A stretch of DNA of 64,000 bases from positions 36,212,773 through 36,276,772 of the forward strand of contig NC_079891.1 in assembly GCF_024868665.1 (NCBI RefSeq), given 5' to 3'. Shown here in pieces: positions 35,165 to 47,659 of the stretch. Source of the stretch: Triplophysa rosa. Lineage: Eukaryota; Chordata; Actinopteri; Cypriniformes; Nemacheilidae. Numbering within the stretch: position 1 is the stretch's first letter; the number at the start of each line of letters is the position of its first letter. A program made the translations under genes and the position numbers. A model generated the notes under the pieces. That model had not been told where the DNA came from and made no database searches. It saw nothing but the letters and a program-made list of their open reading frames with translations.

Positions 35165-35735
35165 CATTTGTACTTACATTTACATGTAGTCTAGCAGACG
35201 CTTTTATCCAAATGAGTGAAACAATACAAGCAATTGAACATTTGTCAAAAATCATATTTTTTTATTGTGCATTCCAATTAATATCTATCAAACTGCAGTT
35301 GGTTTGTTTTGATTTAGGCCATAATAACTCAACAAATACAGCTAACTAACACAATAAAACAAAACAAAAACATGATTTTTGAAAAAAAAATGAAACCGTA
35401 GTTATCTCATTTTGGAACCAAACTCTTCAATTGGAACAACATAAGGAGAAAAAGCACGAGTGTAGTAAAACTGGTCTCACAGTATACAAAGCTAAGGTTT
35501 TTTATAAGGATTTTATAACTGATGGGTCAGGTGCTGACGGAAGAGATGTGTTTTCAGCCGACTCTTACAGATGGCCACAGAATCTGCTGATCTTACAGCA
35601 GCGGGCAGATCATTTCACAGATGTGGAACAGATCCAGAGAAGGTGCGCGAGAGAGAGTGATTTTTCCCTTTTTGGGATGGCACTACAAGACGTCGTTCAC
35701 GGCGGGGCCGTACGTCTGTGATTTGTTGAGGGAAA
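35165..35735 (-). mobile_element. L2-type LINE 3' fragment, minus strand
   Basis: Carries the same tail as 5045-5187 (TTTACATGTAGTC, AGCAGACGCTTTTATCCAAA) and the same polymerase end as near 6480-6560 (GGTCAGGTGCTGACGGAAGA, GATGTGTTTTCAGCCG). A short AT-rich insertion of about 190 bp separates CAATTGAAC (near 35232) from CAATTGGAAC (near 35428), which looks like a target duplication. The protein part is short and broken. Confidence 0.75.
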
Positions 35736-35739
35736 GCTA

Positions 35740-37840
35740 CGAGACGGTGATGCAGTGCTGCTGCTGAACAGCAGATGGCTGTACAAACTCACAATCGCTC
35801 AGTTTGTGCTCATCTACAGCTGATGAAAATAATGTTTCTGTAGTTCATAAGCATCATCAACTGATGTAGCCTGTGTACGGTTGTCAAGTGACGTATCAAC
35901 ATGAATACAGAACGTGTCCCAACTCACGAAAATCTTGAAATGAACCGTCGACAGTCTTTGTTTTGCATCAGATTTAAGTTTTGTGTAGGGTGTCCGACTA
36001 TGATATCATCATATTTTGACCATGAAAGTGTGGCTGGGATGTCATCGTCAGGTTATCTCGTTGAAGAAAAACTGATTATGTTCACTTGTGTTACATCACG
36101 AACACACGAGACATTCACACCAGCTGTAATGATTGAACACGGGAGTGTGTTTGGAGGAGAGAGAGACGGGCCGGGCCGAGCCGTGCTTCCGGGCCGTGTG
36201 GAAATGTCACTGATCACAGAGCCTGACACACACTTCTGCTCATCTTAGCGGATCTGAACGTTTGTGTGTTTGTCCTGCGGTTATAAAGACCTGTCTGTCT
36301 GCCAAAACCTCCACTGTCCAATCTGAAGTGAGTGCTGCATCACATATTCATACGTGCGTGCGTGTGTGTGTGTGACAAATACTCAAGTCTTTTATTTTCA
36401 TTTATTGCATCTGCTCTACTTGGGGTGTTTTATTGGAACAATCTCTTGTGTTGTAAATGTAACTCATTTCACTGGAGAATCGAGAGCTGTTCACTACAGG
36501 TGATGTGGACATCATTCCATCCAAACACTTTTGATGAGCGCAAGTGTTGGAAGTGGGGCGTGTTTTGAGCAGAAGGCTCAATGAATGAAATGATTCTTGT
36601 GATGGCAAACATGCTACTGCACAACGACTTGTGTAGTAATGCTTCTTTAACACACGATGTATTAAAAACGAAAGCTTCTGCTTTACAGAAATCTACCTGC
36701 AGTGTCACGTCACCTGTTGTGAGTGGATCTTATCCACATATAAACACACTGCAGCTCAATCCACTTTTCTGAATGCCTGTTTCTACAGTAAACTGTGTGG
36801 AAATGAATGACGGTTCTTTCTAGTCGCCTTCAGTGTGAAAAGCTGTTATGTTGTTTAGCCCGTTTGTGTCCGTTGCTCATAGATTCTCATCAGAACTCTC
36901 ATGTCATGTGTTGTGGTTCAGTGAATGAAGACGCAGAATCACTCTTGCCGGGCGTCCCACCCAGTATAAGAGAAGTACTGTTTCTCATGCCATTCTCTCA
37001 TCTGGCACAGAATTATGGGATGGCCTTCTGAGAGCCTCCCGAGAGCAGAGGAGTGTCCGTACTGGAGATGTCGAGCCAGCACCCAACCCAACGCCTACAG
37101 AACCAACCGTCCGGACCAATGCAGACGCCCCATTCACACCAGTTTCCATGTGTGTGTGTGTGTGTGTGTGTGACTGCAGTGCATTGGACGTTTATGAGTT
37201 GGTTACAGGCCAGCCTGTTTTCCGTTGGTTTCTCCATACAAAGAATCTTTGTCTGCTGTGCTGTGTGGTTTTCCTCTGCCAATAAGCGATACTCAGTGAT
37301 TTCCCACAGATGATGCGATGACATTTGTGTAGGATGGATCAGAAGAGACCAAACTTCTTCAAACGTCTGTGCTTTGTTAAAGAATGCAATGTAAACAATG
37401 CAAAATGTGATTTCACAGGCTTCAGAAAACAGAAGAGGATATTTGCTTGAAGTCTGTCAGTAAAGATGTTGTTGACTGTGGAGACACGTGAGCCTACATG
37501 TACATAAATAATGAGAGGCGACATGATGAAGAACCAGACAAACTTTTCCTGAGTTCAGGCCAAGAGCGAGCCTTACTTCATTCCATGACTTAATATGAAT
37601 TAACAGCTAATCCTGACACACACACACGCACGCACGCACGCACACACACCAGGCTCAGGTTTTCCCCCTTCAACAGCAACACTTGTGTCTACACCCTCCC
37701 CTCGAAAAAGATTCTGACTGTGTGTGTGTTCATCACTAGGGCTGTGACGGCAGCTATGGAAGCAGTCTGCTTTCTGATTGGCTGAGAGTGCAGCGTGTGG
37801 GAGACTGACTCACCATAAGTGGGCTGAACAAGCGCTGACG

Positions 37841-37887
<47 letters not shown>

Positions 37888-38100
37888 TTTATCGGATATC
37901 ACAGCTGACATTAAGATCTTTCCTAAAATATACCTCACTGTGAGCTCTTCATGACACACGCTGCCTTCATCTGTGGCCTTTCAAACAAGACTAATATTTT
38001 TATCTTTACACTTTTGTCTTTTGTTTGTGAATCTATGGCAGCAGTTCATTTTAAGTCATAGAAAAACATAGTCAGAATGATGTTCAGTTGTGTAAACTGT
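35740..38100. other. Intergenic DNA, no gene seen
   Basis: Contains a (GT)n run at 37149-37171, an (ACGC)n run at 37626-37646 and a (GA)n run at about 37844-37886. The segment 36930-37115 is complex, non-repetitive sequence that might be a conserved element, but I cannot support that further. No exon is recognised. Confidence 0.4.
37844..37886. repeat. (GA)n microsatellite
   Basis: About 21 GA units. Confidence 0.9.
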
Positions 38101-38149
38101 AGTGCAGATATTCTTTAGGATGACTGTATATGAAGGAAAGAGACTCGAG

Positions 38150-38420
38150 GCGAGCAGTGTGTGGACAGATGTGTGTTGGTTGATGCTGTTCTGGAAAACT
38201 TCACATTCAAAAGAGTTTTCACGGGAAAATCCAACATGGCTGCAGCCCTCTGGCATATGGGCTGGCATCTGCAGGTGTGCGTCACTCTGTTGCCATGGCA
38301 ACGCCATCCTCCACGCATGCTCTTTATGACTTCATTAAATGTCACAATTACAGCTAAAACGTCCAGCGTGCTTCAGACCGTTAATGGGTGAAATGGATTT
38401 AAATTCTCCGTCTGCAGGTT
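38150..38420. promoter_or_regulatory. Candidate enhancer with RFX X-box
   Basis: GTTGCCATGGCAAC at 38289-38302 is a perfect 14-bp palindromic X-box, the consensus bound by RFX factors. Around it are CATATG and CAGGTG E-boxes (38254-38276), a CACAATTACAGC homeodomain-like site near 38343 and unique, balanced-composition sequence. No gene lies nearby except rnf170, 4.5 kb away. Function is inferred. Confidence 0.4.
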
Positions 38421-38463
38421 TGGATGAGAAGTTATGCACTGTAGTTAGGAGGTCATACTCTAG

Positions 38464-38640
38464 GCAAGGCAAGTTTATTTACAGTATATAGCACATTTCA
38501 TACACAAGGGCAATTCAAAGTGCTTTACATAAAATGATTGACAAAGAGAAATAAGATGTATCTTTAAAATGCAAATGATTTAAGATCACAAATACAACTT
38601 TAGATTTTAAGAAACAATAAAACAGCCATACAATTGATTA
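38464..38640 (-). repeat. Teleost retroposon 3' tail
   Basis: Contains GGCAAGGCAAGTTTATTTAC, ATAGCACATTTCATACACAA and GGCAATTCAAAGTGCTTTAC, a dispersed fish repeat seen at the 3' ends of retroposons. The family name is not certain. Confidence 0.6.
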
Positions 38641-38714
38641 AAAATGTGAGTGTATAAAGAATATGACAATCATATTATTAAAGCGGGTCATTTTAAGTAC
38701 TTTCAAAAGTATTT

Positions 38715-39055
38715 TGCTGTATAGAGAATGTGATGCTGACAGAGCCGCCATCTTGGGAGGATAATACTCCACTGCTATTATTGTTTTGATCTGTACCGTT
38801 GCTTGTTTTGTTTGATATATGGAGGATTCAAAAGTGAAAGAACCATGGGCTTTTCCTGAACGACTCTGCGTAATACTATTACAGTTTTTAACACAGCAAG
38901 ACCGACCTACCATATTTATAATTCCTAATCAAACAAGAAAAACAAAACACTGCATTGAACGCACTAGAAGCCATCCTCCCAAGATGGGGCAACATTCAAC
39001 ACGGCGTGACATCGATTAACAAGCTCTATACATCATTTTCTGTAAAGCTGGGAAA
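38715..39055. mobile_element. Small TIR element carrying a THAP remnant
   Basis: GCCATCTTGGGAGGAT (near 38747) is inverted at 38971-38988 (ATCCTCCCAAGATGG), and TGTATAGAG (near 38719) is inverted at about 39025-39033. Between them, on the minus strand, is a short THAP-like exon (see next entry). This suggests an internally deleted DNA transposon encoding a THAP-domain transposase. Boundaries are approximate. Confidence 0.5.
38820..38913 (-). pseudogene. THAP-domain first-exon fragment
   Basis: Begins MVGRSCCVKNCNSITQSRSG, matching the start of THAP zinc-finger proteins with the first two cysteines (C-x3-C). The rest of the domain, the later Cys-x2-His pair and the AVPTIF-type box, is missing. 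It is probably a transposon remnant and is not the THAP1 gene, whose start differs. Confidence 0.55.
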
Positions 39056-39099
39056 AGTCTTGACGGAAATAATTGAATGTTGCATAGATTTTCAAATAA

Positions 39100-39375
39100 G
39101 AGCCAAATAAAAGCTCTTAAAATGCCGCTTGCCAGCTGTGACATTTACAGCGAGGTTCACAGAGATGTTTGCCTGCGACATTTCAGCGGACCGAGCGCTT
39201 TGGCCACAGGTAACTGCAGGTGGATTTGGACAAATGTGGCGCCACGCTGCCCCTCCTCAAGGTGACCCATCATCAGACACCCGGCATACAGGGATGAAAC
39301 TGGCACAAGTTCACCCTAAAGGCTTCATTATTTGCATTAACCTTTAGTTTAATTTGGGTGATTTCCTGAGCAGCC
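39100..39375. promoter_or_regulatory. Candidate conserved non-coding element
   Basis: Unique, compositionally complex DNA with an octamer-like ATTTGCAT at 39330-39337, an E-box CAGGTG-type word near 39218 and homeodomain AT cores. It contains no repeat and no gene-like frame. It ends at an (ACGC)n microsatellite. Inferred only. Confidence 0.3.
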
Positions 39376-39391
39376 CTGCAGGAATGAATTC

Positions 39392-39392
39392 A

Positions 39393-39440
<48 letters not shown>

Positions 39441-39451
39441 CACACACACAT
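39392..39451. repeat. (ACGC)n-(CA)n microsatellite
   Basis: Nine ACGC units followed by a CA run; the same compound structure as at 618-690. Confidence 0.92.
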
Positions 39452-41103
39452 GGACACGCAAGGCTAGTGACTATAGAATAAATACAGTTGTATTAGTATT
39501 TCATTTTCAAAAGACTTATAAGAAGCGTCAATAAATATGTAAATGGTTATGGTGGTGGAGTGGGAAAGGGATTGAGCGTGTGCACTCATATTGTTTTCAC
39601 TGTCACTCATTGTTGAACGTCACAGGCTGTTGTAGATGTGAGCAAATGTTGCCATGAGGCACAACACAAAAGTCCAGCATGTGTTTAATGAAGCACAGTT
39701 CACATGCGTTTAGATCCGTGATGCTCTCGCTGACATGAATGTCCTCGTCTCTCTTCTTCTGCATGAGAACATCTCCACATGAACACACAAACTCAGTGCT
39801 TCTAACACACGCACTAAAAGAAAACTTTCAGCATTTTTACAAATGAGGACGTCACCAAAGGGAAGGTTTGTAACAAACGTGTCTCCAAAATGTGGTTCAG
39901 TGGACCCCCCAGACTCCCTTTATCATGTTGTAAACCTATATGACTTTTTAAAAATATGCACATCAGTATATTTCTGGTTGAAAATAAGCACGAATCTGTT
40001 ATTGTAGATGTACATAAAACATCCCCTCACCCAAATTTACAACGCTGAGTTTACAGTAATGATTTATAATTTCACATGACTTGACTTCAGGACTTCACTT
40101 AACTTCAACCCACGAAGAGAAGTAAGTCAATGAACTGCATGTAATGTTTTCAACAGAAATGCATAGAGTATGTATATGATAGATAACTTTAATCATTCAT
40201 GAAATCTTATTTAGAGGCTATACATTACTGTGAGTTTATAAAACCGAGACGGATTCAAGAAAAATGTTGAAATAATCTGTGTCATGATCTTCTGTGATTT
40301 ATGTGCTGCAGTCATCATCATGTCATGTGATCTCCTGACTGCTCTGAGATCTGCTCTTGAGTGCCTGAATCAGTGCTGTCAGCGGTCATGATCATCTTCA
40401 TCTTCATCTCCAAATCTCCAAATCAATGTCAGTGGTTCAGTGCCGCGATGTTCTTGCACTCATCGGTGTTCATGTAAACAAAGTCTCTTTGAGGATGATC
40501 ATCACACTCAGTGGCCATATCTCACTCACACAATACATCAACAGATATCTTCAGGATCACTAGTTAAAATCACAATACAATACAAACAATATAACTTGTA
40601 TATAATATATAACTAAAAGACTAATCGCCTCTTTTTCCTGTAAGGTATAGACAGAGCATTAGACTTTATATTTCCAGTCTGTTCATATCTGTTTGCATGT
40701 TCAGTTGTGTTACATCATATTAAACACGTTCACATTATTCTGTGTGTTCACATACACAGATTTCAGATTTAGGTTAGTTTGATCTGAGGTCAGAGAATCA
40801 TCTCTAGCTGAGACACATTTGTGATTTCTAGACATTTTTTCAGATGAGAATCGTCTGACTTAAACAAGCAATCATACACTGCAGCATTTATAGGATGAGC
40901 TATGCTATTATTAAAAAAGGGTTTATTTGCGATGCCCTTGTTGTGACTATAAGTTATATGTTGTTTTTATTCAATGATCACCACGGCTGAGGTTTGTGAT
41001 GTAGTCTAAAAATGTTGAGGTAAGGTGATTTTTGAGATTTTGTCTTTTGCTGATCTGGTCTCAGTGTTTCACACACACAATATAAACAGCAGTAAGATAT
41101 TCT
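39452..41103. other. No recognised feature
   Basis: AT-rich intergenic DNA with no exon or repeat that I can name. Confidence 0.4.
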
Positions 41104-41106
41104 GTC

Positions 41107-41548
41107 AACACTTTACATTAAGGTACCCTTTATGAAGCATTTATACATGTGTTCATTAATGATTAATAAGTCATTTACAAAGGAATTATAAAGCAGTTAA
41201 CTGCATGAATAAAAAGGGGGATTCTAACGAAATACCTGCCAAATAGTGAGCAGGTATAAGAAAAACAACATGACACCCTACAGTGTCCAGTCTGACAGCC
41301 TATATTGCAAACAAATGAAGATGAATCTGCTTTCGAGTCAAATAAATAATGACTAAATACATTTAATAAGCATTTATAACATGTGAGTTAAAAATGGCTC
41401 ACTGTTTGGCAGGTATTTGGTTAGAAACCTTCTTTTTATTCATGCAGTTCTAACTGCTTTATAATGCATTTGTAAATGACTTATTAATCATTAATGAACA
41501 CATTTATAAATGCTTTACAAAGGGTACCTTAATGTAAAGTGTTACCGA
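41107..41548. mobile_element. MITE with ~110-bp inverted repeats
   Basis: ACACTTTACATTAAGGTACC at the left end is inverted at the right end (GGTACCTTAATGTAAAGTGT). The inverted match continues for about 110 bp through TTCATTAATGATTAATAAGT and TTATAAAGCAGTTA. A central part of about 200 bp is unrelated. Non-coding. The superfamily cannot be fixed because the target duplication is unclear. Confidence 0.85.
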
Positions 41549-42885
41549 TATTCTCTTGGTGAGAAACTAAAGGTGGATTTCTTTCTCAACTCCAGTGGGT
41601 TTTTAGGGGATTTTATGCTTTTATTGGGACAGGATAGTAGAGAGCAGACAGGACAGCGATGGCCTGAGATGGAGGAGCGGCATTAGTGAAGGACCTTTGA
41701 GACATGTATTGAACTCTGGTCGCCGTGAGCGCGCTGGCACTACATGTCGGCACCGACTTCTAGTTTGCTTTTAATGGAAGTGTTGTGTTTCTTTTCTCAG
41801 TTTCTCAGTGAATACACGGCATCTCTCTTTCTGCGAGCTGATGGCAGACTGTGAGTTTGTGTGTCATGTGTCCTGAGGCAGATGGTTGAGGGAGAATCTC
41901 ATCGCAGGACAGCAGGTCAAATGCAAGAATCCAATCCAAGTGAACATGTGTGTTTATTTGTCATATCCAAATGTCATATTCAAGCGCTAGAGGTTTATTA
42001 ACCACAGAGTCTGGTGCTAAACAACATCTTCAAGAAAACATGAGCAGCACACATGCATCACTGACCAGCCTGCTGCCTTCATTTCTCATTCAAAGAGTTT
42101 TTCCTTCTTGACTACAGTTTTAGAAACTTTCCCTCGCTCAACATTTACCAGCAGCCCGATCTGTGCATTCCGTATAATTCTCTTCATACTTGTTTGATCA
42201 ATATATGATATTACATTCATAGGCGTAATTTGCGGATGGGACATGTCCTTTTAGGAAGAAATAAAGAAATGCTTGCGGAAGGTGTGTATTGTTTAGGGGC
42301 CATTAACATCTAAAACTCACCATCTCTCGTTGCTCGCACTCGTGAGTTATATTTGCGGAAGACAGAGAGCCACGGTCAGTATGAAATGCATGCATCATCC
42401 GCGGTCGCGCCGCTTGCTCGCGCATCCAGTGTCCCAGCACAAAAACGCGTAAACCAATGAACAAGTGACGTTTTTAGTCATAGGAATAAACAGCCAGTGA
42501 CCTTCACCAAATGACCGTTTGGGAACCACATACTGTGAGAGCTCGAGTCGAAAAGCGGAGTAGCCGATGGACTATATATGATCAATATTCCAAAATATCT
42601 CATTTTGTTTTCAACAGAACAAAACAAACATAGGCTACAATATTGTTTTCTTCTATGGTAGTGAATGATGTCCCAGAACTGTAAATTGCTAACATTCATC
42701 CTAATATCTTTCTTTGTGTTCAGCAGAATAATGACATTTATACAGGTTAATAAGCATTTACGAAATGTCACATTATCAACGTCTGCTTTTAGCTGAATGG
42801 GAAAACCTTTTTTTACTCTGAGAAAAAACAACAACATTAAAGCTGATGATAAAGAAATAAAGGAAAGATATGGTAAAGAGCAGGA
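41549..42885. other. No gene seen; possible old retroposon piece
   Basis: 41610-41760 resembles a dispersed fish repeat with a TTTTATGCTTTTATTGGGAC start and a GAACTCTGGTCGCCGTGAG part, but I cannot confirm it. The remainder is unremarkable. Confidence 0.3.
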
Positions 42886-42888
42886 TCT

Positions 42889-43704
42889 CACTGAAAAAAA
42901 TAACTTTTAGAATTTGCTCGTAACAATTTGCACGAACATTTTATTTACATTAAAGTAAAATTTGCTGCTATAATTGAAGTACAAGTTACTAACCAGAATA
43001 AAGTAAATTCTACTTATTAAATACATTTAGTTTTTGTTCAAATATCAAGTAAATGTTACTTAAAGTAAACAAAAACAATTATGCTGAACAAAAACATATC
43101 TAACTCAAACTTCACGGATCACTTACTTTCATATCGAAATATATTTATTTTACAATATAAAATGGTCAAGTAAGAAGAGGTCTTCTGAAATAACACACTT
43201 CATGACTCTTAGGCACAAGCACCACTCTTCTGAACAACAGTCACAACTTAAAAACCCTAACTTAAATATAATACCAAAACTCTCCTGAATCTCAAAGATA
43301 AATCAACAAAAAACAGGAACAGGTCTTTCTTTTTACTGAAAAACACTTAAAAGGACAGTTAATCTGGAAAATTAGTCTCCTAATGCAGTCAGATGCAAAG
43401 CATGATGAGGACTACAGATCAACTTATTTACCTGTAGTCTCAACACAAAATAAAAAGTGAACTAAATTTGACCAATTTAAATGGGTTTAACATAATAAAA
43501 TTGAGTTGGATTTACTTAATAATTTGTTCAATTAAAATGTAAAACTCAAACAAAATAATTAAAATCTTAACAACCAAAATTAGTAGATTTTATTCCCAAG
43601 ATTTTAACGTTATTTTAACTCATTTTCGTTAAAAACAGGAACATAATTATATTTTAATAATTTCTTTTCACAAAATCTACTAAGGCACATAGTCATTTTT
43701 TTCA
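42889..43704. mobile_element. Possible AT-rich DNA element
   Basis: ACTGAAAAAAATAAC at the left is matched inverted by GTCATTTTTTTCATGT at the right. The interior is very AT-rich with repeated AAGTAAAT/TTACTT words. Short weak inverted ends make this tentative. Confidence 0.3.
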
Positions 43705-44594
43705 TGTAAAACATTTCAAACTGATTTCATAGAACATATCTTTACCTTCCTAAAAGAAGCTGTGTCCTCATAAACTGATTTAATTGAAATAAATCAATGA
43801 AACATTGATCCAGCCTGCATGTCATATTTCTACAGCTGTCTACATTCCTGTCTTCCTTGTCATCTGGAGGAGAAATGAATATCATATAAAGACATCTGAT
43901 TCCGGGTCAGTTCATAAACAGTTGACGAGATGTTTTTTGGGGGGGTAATATGAGGCTGATCACATACAGAACATATAAGCTCAGAAATGACCTTTCACCT
44001 CCTCCACGAAGAAGTGATAATTAAAGGGAAAATTATGGACTAACAATATCATTCACACATGTCATCAGTTCACCCTCCGTCTCCCTGGTAACACTAACAT
44101 GAGACGTCATGAGACAGAACCTGATCCTCTGTCAGGCTCCAGAGTTGGTGAGTTGGAGAAAAAAGCTACTGTACATGTGGTTTTATTTAAAGTACTTTCA
44201 CCTTACTGATTTATTAGCTTTCATTGTTTTTTGCCTTTTATAAATCTGTATAATACAATGAAACATATGAACATCACATAAGACAATACGTAAACTGTCA
44301 TATTCTGATCAGAATTCTCATAACCAAACTGCTTGAAAGAATCCTAAAGCCTGCAGCAAAACGATGTCGTGAGTCTGTAAATAACATCTGACAGCAGAGG
44401 TTTATCTCTCAGGGCTTCTGCAAAAAACACAAAACAGAAGAATAATTCAGCCACTTTAACATAAATAATTTCACACGAGCTCTTTCTTCTGTTTGTTCGA
44501 TCAACTTCTTCAGAAATGTCATTTTACGAAACATTAGATTTTGAAATAAAAGGTGCGTAAAATGATCTTGTATATGTCAGATGATGTTTGTTTG
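43705..44594. other. No recognised feature
   Basis: AT-rich intergenic DNA. Confidence 0.4.
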
Positions 44595-44602
44595 TACTGG
44601 AC

Positions 44603-46336
44603 CAGGGGCGGACTTACCATTAGGCAAAGGTAGGCAATCGCCTGGGGCCCCGAGCTACCAGGGGCCCCCAAAAGGAAGGGGTGGACTTAACCAATCAGCA
44701 ATGTCAGCAGCCACGTAGAGCCCCAAGTAATCATCAAAATAGTCGGGATATCCCTGTTAACGTTTTACGTTATTACATCTGTACGAAGCCACTCCCCCCA
44801 TTATAGATTAGAGTGGACCATTCCATTAGCACCGTATATGCGCGAGACAAGTTCGACACCAGCTAGAGAAAGTTAACGCAGCGGCGGAATTAGTAGAACT
44901 GCCCACAGCGAGAGTGTCATTGTGTGGTACATTAGCTGCAAAACGAAGTAAAAGTTGCAGGGAAATAAAACAACAAAGAACGCAGCTACACCAGCGGAGA
45001 GGAAAAAAGACGATTTACAAAAGATTGTTGCCAAAGTCTCTGCTTTTTCCCCACACAAACTCCACTCCTCTCTCTCCCGCCAGACACAGCGCTCTCCCAG
45101 CCACGAGCAATGATAATGTGCCGGTGAGTATTTCTCCATGAACACCGACAACAGTTATAATGACTGACGACCAAAACATCTGTCAAACAAAGAGCGCTGT
45201 GCACTGGAGAGGGCCAGTTCAAAGGTAGAAAGGTTTGACTCCGCTGCGCAGACCGATGGGCACATAAAGACATAATATAATAACGTCAGTGCAGTGCTAA
45301 CGATTCATACTGTACGCACTAGTACAGACATTTGGTCACATTTAAATGCATGAAAGGTCGTTAACCACAAAAAAACACGGAGAGAGGACACACTTTGTAT
45401 ATAGTAATCCCAGATCAGGGTTTTTCCTGCATAAAAAAATTGGAGGCGGCCGCCTCAATCAAATTTAGCCTTAGACTCTCGTCAAAAATATGTCGAGTGT
45501 CTTCACAAACAACACTGCGTGCATTATTAAACAGATTGTCATTTGTAACTGCAGTTACGAAACAATGGAGGCGCTGTTTGGTTACCAGCAGTGAGACGCT
45601 GAAGAGTTCAGTAAAAGAGCTTTATTAGGAGCTGTGTTAGCTGTGTTTCACGGCTCTTCGGGAGTTTTACGTTCAATTTACATTTTCTTGAATTTCTTGA
45701 AAAGATTTCCTAAACTAACGTGCTGTACATCATTCTAATGTGTTTAGCTGTGAAGTTGGCTCGTTGAATCAGCGTTATTCTGTACACAGTGAGTTCGCCA
45801 GTATGAACGCCCATTGCGATCAGAACGACTCGCACACAAATGACTCCTTTGAACCAATTCGTTTGCACAGAATGTAAGAGATCAGTGAATCGTTCAAAGC
45901 TCAGTGAACTACAAGAGAACGTAGGGTGTGAATGAGCTTTGCTCATTTAGTTAGACTGGTTACTTATGGGCTCAAAAGTCTTATAAAAAAGGCTTATATT
46001 AAAATTTTCAACTTTTCTGTTTGATTGAATAAATTTAATGCTTTATATAACTTATTAGTTTTCATTTTATCAAATTTTTTTAGAACTTTAATATAAGTGT
46101 TTTGTTAAGACACTTATCCCATGTTTTTCATTTGGGAATCCATTATTATATATTTTTATTAGTCAGTATCTGTGTTTATTAAGCTTAGTTTTCCCCTGTC
46201 ACTTTGACTGGGGGTGAAAAGTTGTGTGCTTTGAGGAGGAAGAAAAATAAGGGTTGCAGTAAAGTAAAATGGTGCATAGTTGGGGTCCCCATACATGGAT
46301 TTGCCTAGGGCCCCCAAATCACTAAATCCGACCCTG
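44603..46336. mobile_element. hAT transposon, 1.7 kb, defective
   Basis: Begins CAGGGGCGGACTTACC and ends CTAAATCCGACCCTG, flanked by a perfect 8-bp duplication TACTGGAC (44595-44602 and 46337-46344). Both subterminal regions carry a GGGGCCCC-type block (near 44645 and 46305). A short basic frame at 44914-45141 (AAKRSKSCREIKQQRTQ) could be a relic of a transposase 5' exon. No catalytic region is present. Confidence 0.92.
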
Positions 46337-46344
46337 TACTGGAC

Positions 46345-47213
46345 AAAGGTTGAATATATAAACTGACGCGACGCGTTTTGATCGAAGCTGAGCTCGCGGA
46401 AGCCGAGAGTCGATCACGCGCTCAAGGCGGAAAGCGCGCGTTCACAGTTCATAGCTCACAGAATTTAAACCCTTCACATCAGCTTTACTGATATGGGTTA
46501 AAACATAGTCTTACAAGACAGAAGGAATATATTTCCCACCAAACTGTGGAGTCCTTCTACAAATGAAATCCAAATAAATCACATTAAGAAACTAAATATA
46601 CATATATAAATCACTACACATGTCGATTATAATAAATAAACATTGCTTACTTCAGATCGAGCATCAAACACAAAGTTTCCCAATCAGGACAAATGACTGT
46701 TTGGGACCATCAGCCACACTCACTTCCTCCATTACAACCTGACTTACTCTACTCCCGCTACCCCTTTTCAACCTGAGAGTATAGCTAGCTACTGCCCCCT
46801 CATGGCGTGTAGTGAAATTACAAAAGAAAACATGAAAACCAGAAGAAAACATGGTAACAGGTTTGTAACCGTTACAACCTATGATGTAAGAGAACTAACT
46901 TAAACCTGCTCAACTCCCAGACGGAACAAACAAAAGCAACTGATCTTCACTTAAAAAGCGATGATATTAGCAGTCAAACACCAGCTGTCACTTAACTGTT
47001 ATCAAAGAGCAATCTTCTGAGATTGTGTGAGCATTTTATAGTTTTATACCATAACACCATAACAGTATACAAAACTCAACGAGACTGCAAGCTGCTATGT
47101 TTACAGTTACCTTTTATTGAAATATATATTGAGAATAAACAAATATGAACACAACAATACAGGTGTCAAACAGAAGTGAGGAATCATTTTTCTGTTCTTT
47201 AATATAACATGGA
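46345..47213. other. No recognised feature
   Basis: A GC-richer segment at 46365-46445 contains several CG words, otherwise AT-rich. No exon is seen. Confidence 0.35.
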
Positions 47214-47221
47214 CTCATATC

Positions 47222-47659
47222 CAGTGTTTGGCATGTTACTCTGAAAAAAGAATGAATTACTAGTTACTAATGACATATTCAGTAGTGTTCGCTTCCAGTA
47301 ATATCGCTTTATTGCTCCCTGAACTCTCTGTAAGTCACTTTGGCGTCTGCCAAATGCGTAAATGTTAATGTTATGTAAATCATTTAAATAAATCATATAA
47401 AACTACATAAAGTAGTATTATTAACTGACCAAAGTATTACAAATGTGAGAATTATACATTAAAGCACAGATTTTAAAGTTAGACTTTGAATTTTGATGTC
47501 AATTCCACTATTACACACACATATATTACACACAGTATTTAGTTGAATCACTTCAGAAGTAACTGTAATTAAATTACAGAGAAAATAAGAGTAATCCCTT
47601 ACTTTACTTATTCAAGGGAAAAGTAATTTAATTACAGTAACTAATTACACCCAACACTG
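47222..47659. mobile_element. hAT-type MITE
   Basis: 438 bp with ends CAGTGTTTGGCATGTTACTC and GTAACTAATTACACCCAACACTG-like inverse, flanked by a perfect 8-bp duplication CTCATATC (47214-47221 and 47660-47667). It contains a fragment reading CTCTGTAAGTCACTTTGGCG, an L2-tail-like word, in the middle. Non-coding. Confidence 0.9.

Noticed and set aside
38820..38913. THAP1 orthologue next to rnf170
   Set aside because: Human THAP1 neighbours RNF170, but this fragment starts differently, lacks most of the domain and lies in a TIR element.
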